From Liolophura sinensis (taxonomy: Eukaryota; Mollusca; Polyplacophora; Chitonida; Chitonidae), in assembly GCF_032854445.1 (NCBI RefSeq), contig NC_088306.1, positions 27,499,764 through 27,563,763 on the forward strand: a stretch of DNA of 64,000 nt, read 5' to 3'. A program made the position numbers and the translations under genes. Of this stretch, positions 18,940 through 28,054 are shown piece by piece. The notes under the pieces are model-generated. The model was not told where the DNA came from, ran no database searches, and saw only the letters and a list, made by a program, of their open reading frames with translations. Each line of letters begins with the position of its first letter. Positions within the stretch are counted from its first letter, which is position 1.

Positions 18940-20250
18940 ATGGCCGACATCGGTGATTATGGCTATCGGCCGGACCCCCCGGAAGATCCTGACGATGATG
19001 ATCCACCACCACCTCTGCAGTTCCTTCGGAACACACGAAATGACATTGTAAACAATATCGCGACAGAAACAAGCAACCGATCAAGTCTTCGAAGTGAGTT
19101 GACGCGGGCTGCCGTGGATGACTATTACAACCATCTGGCGGAGAAAGGGCTTGTCCCTACCGGGAGGCGGGAGTACGAGAAGTTTGAGCTCGTAGATGGG
19201 CGTCTCCGCCTCGCCGCATTTCCAACCCTGAGGCTTACAAACCTCCACACGGGGGAACCACTAGCGCTCTCCTATTTATACAGCAACCAGCGCAAGGACG
19301 GCGCTCTCCAGGCGATCAGAGAAGATCTTGGCTTTCCCGACTGGAAGTCAGGGAAGGCAACCTTGCATCCGGCAGCGGTCAGAGTCCTGCAGACGGCGCG
19401 CGATAAGATTGGTGCCGCGGCCGCCGAGGCAGATACCATGGAGCTGAAGGATTTAAACCAGCCCGCGACAGAGACCATAGAAGCTGTGGAAACCAGCTTC
19501 ACGGATAGTGAGGTCGGGCGTGTTCTTGAAACGATAAACGATCCGCCGCTCCCTCTTCGGGAACTCCGGGGGCTAGACAAGGCTCTGCAAACCATTCGCG
19601 GAGAGCACACGAATAACCTCGCCAAGCTGTCGGCAATCGAAAGAGACTTAGCTAAACAGAAACAGAAGTTGGAAGAGGCCAACACCGACGGTGTTGATGA
19701 ATTCGCCCGGCGTCGGATCGCCGAACGAATACGGAACCTCGAGGATGAAAGGGCGGCCCGGCTCGAAGCAGCCTCTGCAACGGGCGAGGCCCTGCGAACG
19801 CAAATAAACCGCATTAGGGAGACCATCGATCGCATCCTCCACAAGGACACCACACTGGCCGAGAGAGTTCGTACCCTCTTCCGTGAGCAGGGGGTAACAA
19901 TCGTGTCCATTCTCACAGCTATTGGGATGGCGCTCTCGACAATAACGCTTGCGTTGAAGCTAGCGCTGAGCGGCGGGTCTGGCGGCGGGGGCACGCCGTC
20001 TCCTAAACCAGAGGACGGGCGCGGTGTCAAAGAGTGGGTGTAAAAGCATCTCCAGTCCCTCGCACGGGCCCTTGGCAAGCTGGCTGGGAAGGCGGCCGCA
20101 GCGATTCCAGGGATAATTGGCAGTATCGTATCCTGGCTCCTGAACCTTCTCGGAAAAACGGCTGGGTGGTTGGCCGACAATGTCTGGGCCCTAGTCGTCG
20201 CAGTAGGCGGCCTATTACTCATAGCCGTTCGGAACTGGTTAATGCCATAA
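18940..20250 (+). pseudogene. Viral coiled-coil membrane protein, premature stop
   Basis: The first 367 codons are open from MADIGDYGYRPD to a TAA at 20041-20043; the same frame then continues open to TAA at 20248-20250. Features: an acidic, proline-rich N-terminus (DPPEDPDDDDPPPP); a predicted coiled coil (IERDLAKQKQKLEEA, RIRNLEDERAARLEA, residues ~225-305); a hydrophobic segment (VTIVSILTAIGMALSTITLA); a glycine linker. The part after the stop also has hydrophobic, membrane-like character, which supports the TAA being a nonsense mutation. It might attach to a membrane or the virion; function unknown. Confidence 0.65.
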
Positions 20251-20365
20251 CAGCAGTAAACCGATGGCCACCCCGGCCACCACGAGGGCTGTCTTTTCCG
20301 CTTCGTGGTTATATTGCGCTAACGGAAATGAATCCGCCGCGCGGAGCTGTTGTTGTTGTTGTCCC

Positions 20366-20380
20366 TGTTCCTTCGGAACA
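20366..20380. terminator. Hairpin between convergent viral genes
   Basis: TGTTCC-TTC-GGAACA, perfect 6-bp stem, between the ends of the plus gene (20250) and the minus gene (20441). It sits inside a longer imperfect palindrome of TTGTTG and CAGGAACAA runs, about 20350-20400. Confidence 0.6.
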
Positions 20381-20440
20381 AGAACAGGAACAGGAACAAC
20401 AGGGCTGTGCGGCACAGTCTCTTGCGGCTTTACAATCCCC

Positions 20441-21523
20441 CTATCTGCCCGACTGCAAAGTGGGCGGCACTACGTCGTTCACACCCTCGTTAGAACCTAG
20501 CTTCTGTTCTTCTGTGGCCACGACGATTTTGTTATTGTAGTTGGCTATCTGGCCGATCCGCAGCAACATGTCGCTGGGAGCCATGTAAAGGCCTATCCCG
20601 AACACAAAGTCGACCACGCTACCGGCGTATTGTAGAACGTCCTGGTACCGTTTGATTGCTGAGGGGAGATCGACTGGAGAGGCAATGGCGTCTTCCACAT
20701 TGGCGAAGAACTGCTTTTGTGCATCGAATGCTGTTCCCGTCCCAAGAATACGCGTCCTCGTTTGCGCTTGGGCGCCTAATATGGCCCATACGTAGGTCCG
20801 GATGGAATCGTTCAAGCGCTCCACACCAAGCTGCGTGAATCCAGAGGATGTTTCAACAATAAACGACCCCCAGGCGTCTACGCTGTCCTGTTCAATGTAA
20901 TCGACGTGGAGCTTGCCGAACGTCTTCGGGAACGTCATCCTGCCCGGATCAAAACTGCCGTCACCGATTGGGTGGTAGCCGTGGTTCGTCCAGTAGTTGT
21001 ATGCCACCCCGAGTCCGTGATTGGCGCCCCCACCTCGCCCCCAGTCTGTGTGCGGTGACACCCGAAACTCTCCGCAGATCCTTTCATAAGCCCGCCGGTC
21101 GTAGGGATTATTTAGCCAGTCCCATGCTCTGTCTTGCGGTAGCGGGGCTTTGATCTCCTCCAAAACCCGTCGGACTTGATAGTAGACGTGAAATGCGTAC
21201 AAGGCCTTTATGCGCGGATCGGCGGCGAGAAGATGGTCTTTGGCGGATACTCCACAGCCCGTCGTTGCGCACCAGACCGCGAAATTCACCTGATTCTGCC
21301 AGAACTGCATTGGGTTGGTGTTCCAGGCCTGAACGATGGAATAGCTGGTTACCTTGGGCAGGCGGTACTTCGAAAATACATCCGCGAACTGGGCCTGAAA
21401 GGCCTTGCCCTCCTGCGCGTAAATGTCTGTTCGCGTCAGCTGTTCTGCGTGGGTTTGAACAGCATATAATGACCCGGCCTTATAGGTCGCTCCCCTATTA
21501 AAAGTAAACGCCTCTCTGTTCAT
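20441..21523 (-). CDS. Conserved viral protein, 360 residues, unknown function
   Basis: Start chosen at ATG 21523 (MNREAFTFNRG); an upstream ATG at 21562 would overlap the divergent gene. The sequence has aromatic-rich segments (NTNPMQFWQNQVNFAVWCA, DWLNNPYDRRAYERI, GVAYNYWTNHGYHPIG) and a C-terminal helix (VVDFVFGIGLYMAP). No lesion is seen. I recognise no enzyme motif. Encoded among capsid genes, it may be a virion component. Its start is 22 bp from that of the gene at 21546, so they share a promoter region. Confidence 0.75.
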   Translation of the reverse strand: MNREAFTFNRGATYKAGSLYAVQTHAEQLTRTDIYAQEGKAFQAQFADVFSKYRLPKVTSYSIVQAWNTNPMQFWQNQVNFAVWCATTGCGVSAKDHLLAADPRIKALYAFHVYYQVRRVLEEIKAPLPQDRAWDWLNNPYDRRAYERICGEFRVSPHTDWGRGGGANHGLGVAYNYWTNHGYHPIGDGSFDPGRMTFPKTFGKLHVDYIEQDSVDAWGSFIVETSSGFTQLGVERLNDSIRTYVWAILGAQAQTRTRILGTGTAFDAQKQFFANVEDAIASPVDLPSAIKRYQDVLQYAGSVVDFVFGIGLYMAPSDMLLRIGQIANYNNKIVVATEEQKLGSNEGVNDVVPPTLQSGR

Positions 21524-21545
21524 TCTATTGCCGTAGGAATACAAG

Positions 21546-22208
21546 ATGTTCGTAACTCTCACTAATATTCAAAACGGCTCCTCCTCGGAGCTGCCACAGG
21601 CTCTTGACAACCGTCACGGCTGCCTAAAAATTGCCCTCCGCGAAATAACATTCTACCCTGCCTGGGTGAATATTCACCCAGGAGTGGGCTTCCTGCTTGA
21701 TGGCGAACGGGTCGAAGTGCCGAGGGGTTACTATAATGTTTGTACGCTGGACAAGGTAATCTTCCGCCCCCTTGGCGTTTCGCTGAAAATGAACGAAGCT
21801 ACGGGCCGCCTAACCCTAAGCCTCCCTGGCAAATCCTTCCTAATGCTGCAAGAGCTGGCCCCCATATTGGGATTCACCGACGGGTTGATGCCCAGAAATG
21901 GCACTACGGAAGCTGATCAATGGCCCGACTTGGTTCCACACAAAGAAATATTTGTGCATCTGGACGAACTGAGCACCTCAGAAAACGTGAGGATCACGTC
22001 TGATACCAGTAGCGGTTCAACGTTACTTAGGGCCATCGCGGCGACCGGCGAAGGGATCAACTGCGGGAAGACGGCTTCCTTCCCTAACCCCCAGTTCAAA
22101 AATTTGCGTAGAGAATACGTGACAAAGCTGACGGTCTCGCTTTTAGATATAAGCGGCAAGCGTCTCGATACCAGTTACCTAAGCGCGGCCCTAGAAATCA
22201 CGACATAA
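21546..22208 (+). CDS. Minor capsid (penton-like) protein candidate
   Basis: 220 residues, MFVTLTNIQNGSS onward. It is beta-rich throughout (GCLKIALREITFYPAW, KVIFRPLGVSLKMNEATG, GRLTLSLPGKSFLML) and ends with LTVSLLDISGKRLDTS, a strand-turn pattern seen at the end of jelly-roll capsid proteins. Length fits a single jelly-roll minor capsid protein. The assignment is inference from pattern, size and context. The next gene starts 2 bp after its stop. Confidence 0.5.
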   Translation: MFVTLTNIQNGSSSELPQALDNRHGCLKIALREITFYPAWVNIHPGVGFLLDGERVEVPRGYYNVCTLDKVIFRPLGVSLKMNEATGRLTLSLPGKSFLMLQELAPILGFTDGLMPRNGTTEADQWPDLVPHKEIFVHLDELSTSENVRITSDTSSGSTLLRAIAATGEGINCGKTASFPNPQFKNLRREYVTKLTVSLLDISGKRLDTSYLSAALEITT

Positions 22209-22210
22209 TA

Positions 22211-23029
22211 ATGGTTGACTCGACCGGTCCCAGTTCTACATGTCTGTCACTATCTGACCTGTCTGACACGACGGATTTTGAGCTCCCCGGGCAACCTGGT
22301 AAGATTTACGCCCTTCAGTTCGAAAATGGCTTCTACAGCCGAAAAAAGATTAACGTGGGGCGGCAAGAAGCTGTCGCTACGTTTGATTCCCTTCAAGACG
22401 TCTCGGCTGCAATCGGTGGGCGCAGGCCACCTTCAGAGGCGATAGAGCATCAAAAACTCTCCTTAGTCCGCCGTGATGACCGATTTGTCCTTGCCAGATC
22501 CCGCGAGCCCGATTGGCTTATCGATGTGCTCGTGACGCCGATGTCCGTCCAAACCACTAAATCCGAGGTCAAGAAGGTTTTCAACACCGGGCTCACATTC
22601 GTGTCGTATACGCCGAGCGACACCTGTCTTGTTGCTCTAGAAACAGCAGGGCACTTCACACTGGCCGCTGCGAAGAACGACGTACGCCTGAACGCGAATA
22701 CAGATTTCCGAGCCGCGTTAGAAATAAACCAGGGGTCCATCATTATCATGGACCTAAAACTAGGGGTGGCCTCTGATCTCGCTACATTTCTGCTCCCAGG
22801 GCTGAAAATCAGATGGCCGTCCGAACACGATGGAAAGGAGCTCCGAATAATGGTAAAAACGCAACCGCAGCAGAAAGCGATCGCTAACAGCTCTCTCGAT
22901 AATGTAAAGGTTACGATAGCCGACCGCATGGACGTAGGGACTCTGTATCTGGAGTCCGGCGTTCGGCTTCGCCGCCTTCGGGTCAGCACGTTTGAGGACG
23001 ATTTAGATATAATTTATGCTTTGCCATAA
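22211..23029 (+). CDS. Viral beta-rich protein, 272 residues, unknown function
   Basis: Starts 2 bp after the preceding stop, so probably the same transcript. Strand-rich (GKIYALQFENGFYSRKKINV, RFVLARSREPDWLIDVLVTP, TLYLESGVRLRRLRVSTFED). No motif recognised. Possibly a virion component, because it lies between the penton-like gene and a membrane protein. Its last codons (ALP, TAA) begin a 17-bp tandem repeat. Confidence 0.7.
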   Translation: MVDSTGPSSTCLSLSDLSDTTDFELPGQPGKIYALQFENGFYSRKKINVGRQEAVATFDSLQDVSAAIGGRRPPSEAIEHQKLSLVRRDDRFVLARSREPDWLIDVLVTPMSVQTTKSEVKKVFNTGLTFVSYTPSDTCLVALETAGHFTLAAAKNDVRLNANTDFRAALEINQGSIIIMDLKLGVASDLATFLLPGLKIRWPSEHDGKELRIMVKTQPQQKAIANSSLDNVKVTIADRMDVGTLYLESGVRLRRLRVSTFEDDLDIIYALP

Positions 23030-23062
23030 TTTATGCTTTGCCATAATTTATGCTTTGCCATA
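23013..23062. repeat. 17-bp tandem repeat, three units
   Basis: Three copies of AATTTATGCTTTGCCAT cover the end of the 272-residue gene and the spacer before the next. Each unit contains ATG and the TAA, so gain or loss of a unit would not change the upstream protein. Confidence 0.85.
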
Positions 23063-23080
23063 ACAACAATTCGGTTTATA

Positions 23081-23668
23081 ATGGGTCTGTATCCAACCAT
23101 CGTGGACGATGAGGCAAACACTTCTGGCTCCGCAACAGATGTTACCCCAACCGCACCTCAACCGGACCTCAGGCGAGCCTTGTGCAAAAAATACCAGCGC
23201 GCAGTTGGCGCCCCCGAGGCTTTGGATTCAGCAATGCTCGCGGCCTCTTTCGGTTTGGGGGTGGCTGGCGTCGGGCTGCTGTCTACTGTATTTGCCGCCC
23301 CCGTGGTGCTGGCAATGGAGGCAACGGCGCTGGCGTGTGGTGTCATTAGCGCAGCTGGAAAATTAATTAATAAGCGGCTCCGCGCGAAGGCTAAGAAACA
23401 CAACGACATCCGGCTGTTGGCTGACGCCAAGCTAAACAGTATTCACGCGCAGGTGTCCGCAGCAATGTCAGATGGCCTTATTTCAGATGTAGAGTTTAAA
23501 CAGGTAGTGGCCGAGCTGCAGAGCTACGATGATCTGAAGGAGGGGATACGCTCGAAGTCTCACAAGGCATTCAACTCCGCACAACTCGACGAGAAGGTTA
23601 AAAAGCAGCTCATAGCTCAAGGTCGCGACCTGGCCCGCCAAGACATTAAAAAAGCTCTGTCCGACTGA
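23081..23668 (+). CDS. Viral protein with paired hydrophobic segments, 195 residues
   Basis: Start chosen at ATG 23081 (MGLYPTIVDDEAN), since the upstream ATG at 23033 lies in the repeat. Two adjacent hydrophobic helices (AASFGLGVAGVGLLSTVFAA and VVLAMEATALACGVISAAG, residues ~55-95) are followed by a charged helical domain (KRLRAKAKKHNDIRLLADAKL...SDVEFKQVVAEL). A membrane hairpin with a cytoplasmic helical tail is the likely layout. Function unknown. Hairpin 23693-23705 follows the stop. Confidence 0.75.
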   Translation: MGLYPTIVDDEANTSGSATDVTPTAPQPDLRRALCKKYQRAVGAPEALDSAMLAASFGLGVAGVGLLSTVFAAPVVLAMEATALACGVISAAGKLINKRLRAKAKKHNDIRLLADAKLNSIHAQVSAAMSDGLISDVEFKQVVAELQSYDDLKEGIRSKSHKAFNSAQLDEKVKKQLIAQGRDLARQDIKKALSD

Positions 23669-23692
23669 CGATAGACTGCACCGCCGTATTTT

Positions 23693-23705
23693 ACACCTTC
23701 GGTGT
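23693..23705. terminator. Hairpin after the 195-residue viral gene
   Basis: ACACC-TTC-GGTGT, perfect 5-bp stem with the shared CCTTCGG core, 24 bp past the stop at 23668. Confidence 0.55.
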
Positions 23706-23756
23706 TAATGAGCAACCTCCGCGCTACACTCCGTAAGTAATTGTGAAAATAAAAAA

Positions 23757-23833
23757 ATATGTCCTAGCCGGGGATCGAACCCACGACCATAAAGAGCAAA
23801 ACCCAAGCTGTGTCTCGAGAGCCCGGGGCTAAA
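23757..23833 (-). other. tRNA-like sequence (B-box) in viral noncoding region
   Basis: On the minus strand GTGGGTTCGATCCCCGGCTA resembles a tRNA T-arm with a good internal B-box (GGTTCGATCCC). A weak A-box-like TTTAGCCCCGGG lies about 50 bases upstream. The acceptor stem pairs poorly, so a working tRNA is unlikely; a tRNA-derived SINE piece or a polymerase III promoter is possible. Confidence 0.35.
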
Positions 23834-24022
23834 CCTTAAAGGTCGTTTTCGTGCGTTTGCGTTATCATTCGGTTTTTTCGGGCTCCCCCTTCTGCAACCA
23901 CCCCACCTCCCCATTCTAATCTCCTCGAAATGCCCACCTTCGAGCTTTCATCATTGGAGAATTAGAGACGATCATTCGGCGAGGTGGCGGGTATTAGCAC
24001 GGCTATATACCCAGAGACACAG

Positions 24023-24062
24023 GGCGGCCGGCTCCCTGGCCAAGGGAGCTATCCGGGCCGCC
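24023..24062. other. GC-rich two-step stem-loop
   Basis: Outer stem GGCGGCC (24023-24029) pairs with GGCCGCC (24056-24062); inner stem GCTCCCT (24031-24037) pairs with AGGGAGC (24043-24049), loop GGCCA. It is in the 0.9-kb gene-free part of the element. A structured RNA or a replication or packaging signal are all possible. Confidence 0.55.
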
Positions 24063-24557
24063 GAATGTGATGTGAAAAATTGGGGGTGTCTTTTCCGCTA
24101 AAATTGTTTTTTCGCTCAGAATCGACCCATAACAACGGCAATATGGGCGAAGAAGAGACGTAAACTCAGAATCTGATGTTAGTTTTGTCCTACGACCCAT
24201 ACATCAAACGCAATCAACGATTTATTAGCACAAGTATTGCACAACACCCGCGCGTATTCTGGGAACATGGCGCTTGTTACAACGGCCTCACTTCACAGGG
24301 TATTACGGCGCCAGCCTTGTAGGCTCTGACTCTTATATGCTCACATTACAGGAGACTGCCTTATAAAACACCCCAGTCTGTATTGTATATCTTTCAGCTT
24401 GGGGTATACGAAGTATCTGTGCTCCCTGTATGTAGACGGGCTGGGCTGTCTCTGACCCACATATATACATAGGCCTATACATGCATGTAGTTCACCGGTG
24501 TGTGTAATGTAAGTCAAAGCCTAACCTATTTTTAACTGCGGGAAGTCTGTATATGCA

Positions 24558-24830
24558 CTAGGAAATATTGATGGCCGCTAAACGGGCAAACTCTTTTTGG
24601 AAAGCCCTTGTACGCCTTTGACAGTCCCTATTTGCAAGTTTGTGGTACCCACATGAGTGACAAAGGCCATACTCGTTTTTCACGCCGATTCCACACCGTT
24701 GGCATGGTTGTGTTCCACGGCTTTTTCTTAACCTGGCGAGGTGTACCTTGCAGTATTCCTTTATACATCGCCGCCCGCAGTGATCGAAAGAACCACACTT
24801 CAGCCACTTGCATGTATCCTTGCCCCACAT
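24558..24830 (-). CDS. Viral Cys-rich zinc-finger-like protein, 90 residues
   Basis: Starts MWGKDTCKWLKCGSFDHCGR. Three Cys clusters (C..WLKCGSFDHCGRRC...YCKVH; CQRCGIG; CHSCGYH) suggest one or two zinc-binding modules, followed by a basic helical tail (RDCQRRTRAFQKEFARL). The second pair of CxxC motifs resembles a zinc ribbon. Its start is 16 bp inside the right terminal repeat, mirroring the replication gene at the left end. DNA binding is inference. No lesion seen. Confidence 0.7.
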   Translation of the reverse strand: MWGKDTCKWLKCGSFDHCGRRCIKEYCKVHLARLRKSRGTQPCQRCGIGVKNEYGLCHSCGYHKLANRDCQRRTRAFQKEFARLAAINIS

Positions 24831-24846
24831 TGCTTGAAGTATTCCT

Positions 24847-25236
24847 AAGTATACCTAATCTACAGCATCTCTCTAATACGAAAACATGGGGGCCCTGGTA
24901 CGTGCCCCGGCCCGCGGGAAGCAATGTTTCGCGTACACAAATAATTGGGGTAATTGTGTATGTAGGCCGGGCGCGTTTCGTGTACACAAATAATTGGGGT
25001 AATTGTGCATGTAGGCCGGGAGAGCGCCAGGGGGGGTCCGGCCAAGGAGAGCATGGTGGTGGCGCTCTTGCCCCCCGGGGAGCGCGCCAGGGGGTCCGGC
25101 AAGGAGATCATGGTGGGGGCGCTCTTGCCCCCCGGGGAGCGCGCCAGGGGGGGTCCGGCCAAGGAGAGCATGGTGGGGGGCGCTCACGTGCCCCACGCCT
25201 CCCCCACTGGCTGGTGCATTCGCCCCTCCTGCTGCT
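24847..25236. repeat. Right terminal inverted repeat, 390 bp
   Basis: Reverse complement of the left terminal repeat with one more 60-bp GC-rich unit (three instead of two). Its inner edge is 16 bp upstream of the start codon of the inward-facing gene at 24830-24558. Confidence 0.93.
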
Positions 25237-25241
25237 TGTTC
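25237..25241. other. Target site duplication TGTTC, right
   Basis: Second copy of the target duplication. Host intron sequence resumes with CGAAACGTGTGCG, as in the uninterrupted paralogue. Confidence 0.85.
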
Positions 25242-26636
25242 CGAAACGTGTGCGTTTGAATGAAGCTTTAAGTAAAAGAGACTATACCGGGTCAAGGCAA
25301 GAGTTTTGTTGTCATTTTAGAATAGCCCAAATAATTACCTTCACAAAGTACCAGCCTGGTCTATTCGCGGTTTACATAAAAAAATCGGTAATAATACCCT
25401 AAAATTTATAAAGTATGTAGCGTTATAACTTTTTCAAACCTTAGAAGCATGTTAACACGATACAAAGTACAGATACGAGTCTATAATTTACTGAGAGGCA
25501 GTGATTTGAGCCATATAAATACTGTTATTGTTAAATGCAGATAATTTGATTTGATTTTTGTCCAAAATCTCTGGCATACTCTCTTTAATTTAATTATTTT
25601 AATGTTTAATATTGTCATAGGTTTCTTCGGTTTAATTGAAAGATATTTTTCCCCATATTAAATTGTCAGGTTATTATCGACATTGTACTCGCATCCGAAG
25701 TGGCCAAAGTTGTCTCTGAAAGAATTTCAGGTAGAGCTAAAACAGAACATTGACGCGAAAACTTGATGGGAATGCAGCAAGTGAGTCGGTACATCAGCGC
25801 CATGATGGAAAAATGGCACAACGGCCAGCCAATCAGCTTCACGGATTTCTTTGGAAACACTAATTAAAAAGATGTAAGTAAAAGGGAGGCAATTGATGTT
25901 GGATTGGGTGGTCTGATATGTAAAACCAGATTTGTTTAATGTTACAGGCATGATTACAATTTTGAAAACGGTTGTTTGAATGTATATTTTGACTGGGTTT
26001 ATTGATGATACTAACAAAGTGGTCACCTCAGAAAGATTCTTCATGTTTTTGCTCTCTAATTCGTTACGTTTTTCTGTCTATCCTGTGTTAAACATCAATT
26101 CTGTACAAGATTTTGTAAAGTTGGTTAAACTTTACAAAATAAGACTCTTACTAGGCATGTACCTGGTACCAGAGGGAAGGAATTGTGATATGCCTATAGC
26201 GTCAATATCACTGACCCCGATGTATTCTTTGGTCTTTCAGAGAAAAGATTGTACACTGACAGATCAACAGATAAAAATTGTGGACGGTAACATCCCAATG
26301 CCTCTGTATACGTGTGTACACGTGAAGAAGAATGTTTCTGCCAGAGCTTTTCAAGGTAAGACAAAAAAGGGTGCAGCCTCATCACCACCTGTCCTCTCGC
26401 CCAGAATTTCAAACTTTCATCAGTAAATCTCATACCTGACCAAAACTTAGACAATTTCCATCATTTTGATACCAAGCATGCACCTGTACACCAACAACGG
26501 AAGGCTGGAAGCAAGAAAAGACTTCACACCCTAAAATACACAGAATTACATTCGTTCCTCCCGAAAAACGGAAGTTCTAATGGGGGCCTGTGTCCATCTT
26601 GATCATGCAACATAAGGTGACAGACCAAGATTTAGG

Positions 26637-26663
26637 TTTGAATGAATGAATGAATGAATGAAT
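26637..26663. repeat. (GAAT)n microsatellite
   Basis: Tandem GAAT next to the SINE at 26720; an inverted, shorter version is near 48385-48412 in the other arm. Confidence 0.9.
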
Positions 26664-26719
26664 GCTAGGGATTTAACCATGTCTTAAGAATTTTCGACCT
26701 TACGACGGCGAGGTGTCAT

Positions 26720-27040
26720 TTGGTCTTTTAATACTGTGTCTTCTTGCGGCAAGGCGAGTCCATGACGCCAAAGTGCTGTTGCCACTGAAGTGTCATGTCG
26801 AAGACACCAGACATGACATCTCACCTAGTCACATTGTACGGGTACCGGGGCAACCATTTCTTTTCCCTTGCTGAGTGCTGAGCGCCAAGTGAGACAGCAA
26901 GCAGTACCATTTTTAAAGTCTTTGGTATGACCCGACACGGGATTGATCCCGGATCTCCCGACTTCGGGCAGGAAGCACTAATCATTAGGCCACCGAAGCG
27001 GTCTATTGTATCTGATGTCATGCCTTCTCTGAGGAAGCAC
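26720..27040 (-). mobile_element. tRNA-derived SINE
   Basis: On the minus strand a tRNA-like head (CTTCGGTGGCCTAATGATTA, GGGATCAATCCC) is followed by a body with AGTGAGACAGCAAGC-type and GTGTCATG motifs. The same insertion is in the minus arm at 48020-48345, so it predates the inverted duplication. Confidence 0.7.
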
Positions 27041-27497
27041 TAAAACTATATCGGCCATTAGAGTGACCCGATACAAGAAGACGCTTAACAAGTTTTATGG
27101 AAGCAGCCCTCATCGCCAGTTATTTCAATAGGGCTATTTTGTTGACTACGTTACAATACCATGACATGTTACTTTGCAGAATGGATTGAGTTCAGTCCTT
27201 TTGAGATAGGAATGGCGAAGTTTGAAGAGCGAGTATTTCTGTAGTAAGTTCTTCATGGGCAAGTTGGCGAAGAAGTACGACGAACCCCCACTTCACTTTT
27301 TACAAGGTCAGTCCTAGGGTTTTGTTTTCAAAATCTGAAGTTATTCTGGAGTGTATTTTAACCTTGTAAAAATGTTGCAATGCGAGAGGTTCTGATGCCG
27401 TTTTTCCCCGTGGGGTGGGGCAAAGCGAGTCTGTTTGGACAACTTTCAGCAGGTATTTGATGTCATTATTTCTTCTCTCTACACTAAAACAAGAATA

Positions 27498-27751
27498 ATT
27501 CTGTTAAATTAAACAGAAAGTCTGTTGTCTGAGTGATTCGAGAATATATTCTGTCTGTCATTTCAACTGTTTATTCTGCTAAATATAAACACACACACTA
27601 CTATTGCAAAACACATCTATTACTTCAACATACAGATTCTATTAGATTAACAAGATATTATGTTGAAAATGACACATTATTATGTTATAATAACAGACTT
27701 CATCGTAGCATCACTCAGACAACAGACCTTCTGTTAAAATTAATAGATTAA
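27498..27751. mobile_element. MITE candidate with ~38-bp terminal inverted repeats
   Basis: CTGTTGTCTGAGTGAT near 27523 and its complement ATCACTCAGACAACAG near 27710 lie in inverted ~38-bp ends (TCTGTTAAATTAAACAGAA... / ...TTCTGTTAAAATTAATAGA). The ~250-bp AT-rich piece between them has no coding sequence and is absent from the minus arm. The target duplication was not resolved. Confidence 0.6.
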
Positions 27752-27868
27752 TTTTTGAGCGTATATTTATGGTATTTAAAGTATGGCAAGATTTGATTAC
27801 AGTATGGTAGGGTCTGAAAAGAGAGCACAGTATCACAAAGTCATGTTTCTGTGCTTCTGGGGTAAATA

Positions 27869-27876
27869 TGTAACAC

Positions 27877-27944
<68 letters not shown>

Positions 27945-28054
27945 ACAGAGAGTTAGCGGAAACGGACTACCAAATTTAATAATATATTCAACGTATGTGT
28001 ATATTTAAGAAAAAGACAAATGTACAGATGGGGGCACTACAACACTGCCTTACA
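27869..28054 (-). repeat. Three-prime LTR, expanded by (AT)n
   Basis: TGTAACACCGG at 27869, an internal AT run at 27881-27940, shared GTACAGATGGGGGCACTACA at 28022-28041, end CTTACA. The AT expansion accounts for much of the length difference from the other LTR. Confidence 0.75.
27881..27940. repeat. (AT)n microsatellite in LTR
   Basis: Pure AT run inside the left LTR of the gypsy-type element. Confidence 0.95.

Larger units (their letters stand above)
23669..24557. other. Gene-free right part of the viral element
   Basis: Apart from the hairpin at 23693, the tRNA-like stretch and the stem-loop at 24023, I see no convincing gene here. The open frames on the minus strand at 23705-23914 and 24003-24200 look like chance. 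Confidence 0.5.
9115..25236. mobile_element. Integrated Polinton-like virus element, 16.1 kb
   Basis: A GC-rich block in AT-rich DNA, bounded by terminal inverted repeats starting AGCAGCAGG and flanked by TGTTC on both sides (9110-9114 and 25237-25241). The related intron in the other arm reads straight through with a single copy of that target at 49658-49662. It encodes a PolB-helicase-HNH protein, a retroviral-type integrase, an A32-like packaging ATPase, a major capsid candidate and about ten further genes. Integrase plus PolB plus ATPase plus capsid in 15-20 kb with terminal repeats is the defining set of Polinton/Maverick elements and their viral relatives; assignment to a subgroup needs trees. 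Several genes are broken. Confidence 0.95.

Noticed and set aside
23761..23830. Functional tRNA gene
   Set aside because: Good T-arm/B-box but the acceptor stem does not pair and the A-box is weak.
24608..25402. 264-codon plus-strand frame across the right terminal repeat
   Set aside because: It runs antisense to the Cys-rich gene and through the GC-rich tandem units and host flank; a product of low-complexity sequence.
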